A DNA stretch of 64,000 nt, from assembly GCA_027486755.1 (NCBI GenBank), contig JAIXOM010000023.1, positions 62,001-126,000 on the forward strand, read 5' to 3'. Below the pieces are notes generated by a model. The model was not told the origin of the DNA. It ran no database searches and saw only the letters and a program-made list of their open reading frames with translations. Every line of letters starts with the position of its first letter. The first letter of the stretch is position 1. Below are positions 62,519 to 64,000 of this stretch, in pieces. The position numbers and the translations under genes were made by a program. Source of the DNA: Comamonadaceae bacterium. Its GTDB lineage: Bacteria; Pseudomonadota; Gammaproteobacteria; Burkholderiales; Burkholderiaceae_C.

Positions 62519-63588
62519 TGCGTGCCTGGGAACTGGGCGACCGCCGCGACGGCGCCATCACTCTGCGGCGTGTCGAGCGGGCTGACCTGAAGCCGGGGCC
62601 GGGCCAGGTGGTGATGAAGGTCCATGCCACCGGCTTGGGCGCGCGCGATGTGAACATCATGAAGACGCCCTGGACCGGGGACAAGCTCAAGCCCTGGCAG
62701 AACCCGCCCCCGCCGGACCGCATTCCCCTGCAGGACAGCGCGGGCGAAGTGCTGGCCCTGGGTGAAGGCGTTACGGGTGTGGCCTTGGGCGAGCGGGTGA
62801 TTGCCACCCACTACCCGAAGTTCATCGACGGCGCCTGGGACTTTGAGACCATGGCGCTCGATGACTTCGGCGACTGCTTCGACGGCTTCCTGGCAGATCA
62901 GGCGCTGGTGCCGGCCGGCGCGCTGGTGCGCATTCCGGACTACCTGAGCTGGGAGCAGGCGTCGACGCTCCAGAGCTCAGGCCTGACGCCTTGGCGTGGC
63001 CTGGTGGATGAGGCCCGCACACGCGCCGGCGAGACGGTGCTGTGCCTGGGGACCGGCAACGTGTCAGTCTTCGGTGTGCAGATCGCGCGGATGCTGGGCG
63101 CTAAGGTCATCGTCACCTCCTCTGACGATGGCAAACTGGCCCGCTTGATGGCCATGGGTGCGCATGCTGGCATCAATTATGTGACCCATCCCGATTGGCA
63201 TCAGGAGGTGATGGCGCTGACCGCGGGCCGCGGCGCCGACGTCATTCTCAACACGATAGGCCTGGCCGAACTCGAGCGCTGCTTGCTGGCCTGCGCCTCG
63301 AATGCACGCGTGCTGTACGTGGGCGCGCGGCCGGTGGCGGGGGCGACAGCTGGCGCAATCAACCTGGCGCAGTTGCCTAACCTGGTGGCACGTTGTGTGA
63401 GCATCAAGGGCTATACGGTGGGTAGCCTGCGCATGTTCGAGGACTTTCTGCGCGCTTGCGACACGCATCGCCTGCAGCCCTGCATAGACCGGGTGTTCGG
63501 CTTCGACGATGTGCTTGAAGCGGTCAAGTACTACCAGACGGGGGCCAAGCTGGGCAAGGTGGTGATCCGGGTCAGTGCTTCGGGCTGA
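62518..63588 (+). CDS. MDR-superfamily oxidoreductase (zinc-less alcohol dehydrogenase/quinone reductase-like)
   Basis: A 356-residue medium-chain reductase, gene 7. A GroES-like domain is followed by the Rossmann motif LCLGTGNVSVFGVQIARMLG near residue 178 (GxGxxG-like, NAD(P)H binding). The structural Cys cluster of zinc alcohol dehydrogenases (four Cys near residue 95) is absent and no clear catalytic zinc Cys is seen. It likely reduces an enone or aldehyde intermediate. Co-transcribed with the preceding receptor through an overlapping codon. Confidence 0.88.
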   Translation: MRAWELGDRRDGAITLRRVERADLKPGPGQVVMKVHATGLGARDVNIMKTPWTGDKLKPWQNPPPPDRIPLQDSAGEVLALGEGVTGVALGERVIATHYPKFIDGAWDFETMALDDFGDCFDGFLADQALVPAGALVRIPDYLSWEQASTLQSSGLTPWRGLVDEARTRAGETVLCLGTGNVSVFGVQIARMLGAKVIVTSSDDGKLARLMAMGAHAGINYVTHPDWHQEVMALTAGRGADVILNTIGLAELERCLLACASNARVLYVGARPVAGATAGAINLAQLPNLVARCVSIKGYTVGSLRMFEDFLRACDTHRLQPCIDRVFGFDDVLEAVKYYQTGAKLGKVVIRVSASG

Positions 63589-63598
63589 GCCTCCAGGC

Positions 63599-64000
63599 AT
63601 GACGAACCCCGTCGCCATGGACAGCCCATCGAAGGATCCGCGCTTCGTCACCGCGCTGGCGCGCGGACTGGACATCCTGCGTTGTTTCACCCCCGACCGG
63701 CAGGAACTGGGCACCACCGAAATCAGCAAGCTGACCGGCCTGCCGCAGGCCACCGTCTGGCGTCTGTGCTACACCCTGCAGCAGCAGGGCTGCCTGATGC
63801 CGGGCCGCAGCGCCGACAAGCTGCGCACCGCGCCTGGTGTCTTGCTGCTCGGGCACGCCGCCATCACCTTCGGCGGGCTGGGCGACTTTGCGCTGCCGCT
63901 GATGCGGCCTGTGGCCGATGCCTTCGAGGCCTCAGTCTCGCTGACGGCGCGCGATCGGCATGTGATGGTGATCGTGCAGCGCAGTGAGGCCGTCGGCATT
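63599..64000 (+). CDS. IclR-family regulator, N-terminal part (runs off window)
   Basis: The first 134 codons are visible (start ATG 63599, 10 bases after gene 7); the gene continues beyond position 64000. The N-terminal helix-turn-helix (ALARGLDILRCF, TTEISKLTGLPQATVWRLC, LQQQGCL) is typical of IclR repressors, which bind palindromic operators and respond to aromatic or aliphatic acids. It is the likely regulator of the operon and candidate binder of the nested palindrome at 56057-56110. The ligand domain is incomplete here. Confidence 0.9.
   Translation, partial: MTNPVAMDSPSKDPRFVTALARGLDILRCFTPDRQELGTTEISKLTGLPQATVWRLCYTLQQQGCLMPGRSADKLRTAPGVLLLGHAAITFGGLGDFALPLMRPVADAFEASVSLTARDRHVMVIVQRSEAVGI

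Overview
The window looks like a chromosomal segment of a high-GC betaproteobacterium of the order Burkholderiales, most likely Comamonadaceae-like. The evidence is the style of the housekeeping proteins, the very large number of Bug (TctC-type) periplasmic receptors, the Entner-Doudoroff set zwf-edd-eda and the hpnCDE squalene genes. The family assignment is inference from protein style, not from a database search.

Layout. (1) 1-16 kb is conserved core: the 5' end of ferrochelatase, a HAD hydrolase and a GST; hpnD-hpnE and hpnC (squalene/hopanoid precursor) flanking zwf, edd and eda; tRNA-Leu(UAG); tig, clpP, clpX and lon (protein quality control); tRNA-Gly(GCC) and tRNA-Cys(GCA). (2) 16-38 kb is a catabolic accessory region: an amidohydrolase-fold protein, a phenylacetate-CoA-ligase-like enzyme, Bug receptors, an N-acyl-D-amino-acid deacylase-like amidohydrolase, three family III CoA-transferase/racemase genes, an acyl-CoA dehydrogenase, an HMG-CoA-lyase-like enzyme, an FCD-type GntR regulator, a crotonase, a VOC dioxygenase, an orphan NMT1-like lipoprotein and a TPP enzyme. 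Several decayed gene fragments lie between them. (3) 38-46 kb holds an O-antigen-ligase-like protein, a parvulin, a DUF2076-like protein, a two-subunit molybdenum hydroxylase and a YdjM-like membrane protein. (4) 46-53 kb is an aromatic-acid region: marR-fcs-crotonase divergent from a metal-dependent amidohydrolase, then a p-hydroxybenzoate-hydroxylase homologue with an altered proton relay, with its Bug receptor. (5) 53-56 kb holds an RsuA-family protein and a DbpA-type helicase. (6) 56.1-64 kb is a tightly packed operon (acyl-CoA dehydrogenase, Bug, alpha/beta hydrolase-like, amidohydrolase-like, CoA ligase, Bug, MDR oxidoreductase, IclR) with start/stop overlaps and a large nested palindrome directly before its first ATG.

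How the genes work together. Eight intact Bug receptors, plus one remnant, sit beside CoA-activating enzymes (ligases and CoA-transferases), desaturases, hydratases and lyases, each block with its own regulator (GntR, MarR, IclR). No TctA/TctB membrane components are in the window. The most plausible reading is several import-and-degrade modules for organic acids, each capturing an acid, activating it to a CoA thioester and oxidising it. Substrates cannot be read from sequence. The best candidates for something new are the 56-64 kb operon, with two proteins whose catalytic positions are atypical, and the 21.8-31.5 kb CoA-transferase/racemase/dehydrogenase/lyase block.
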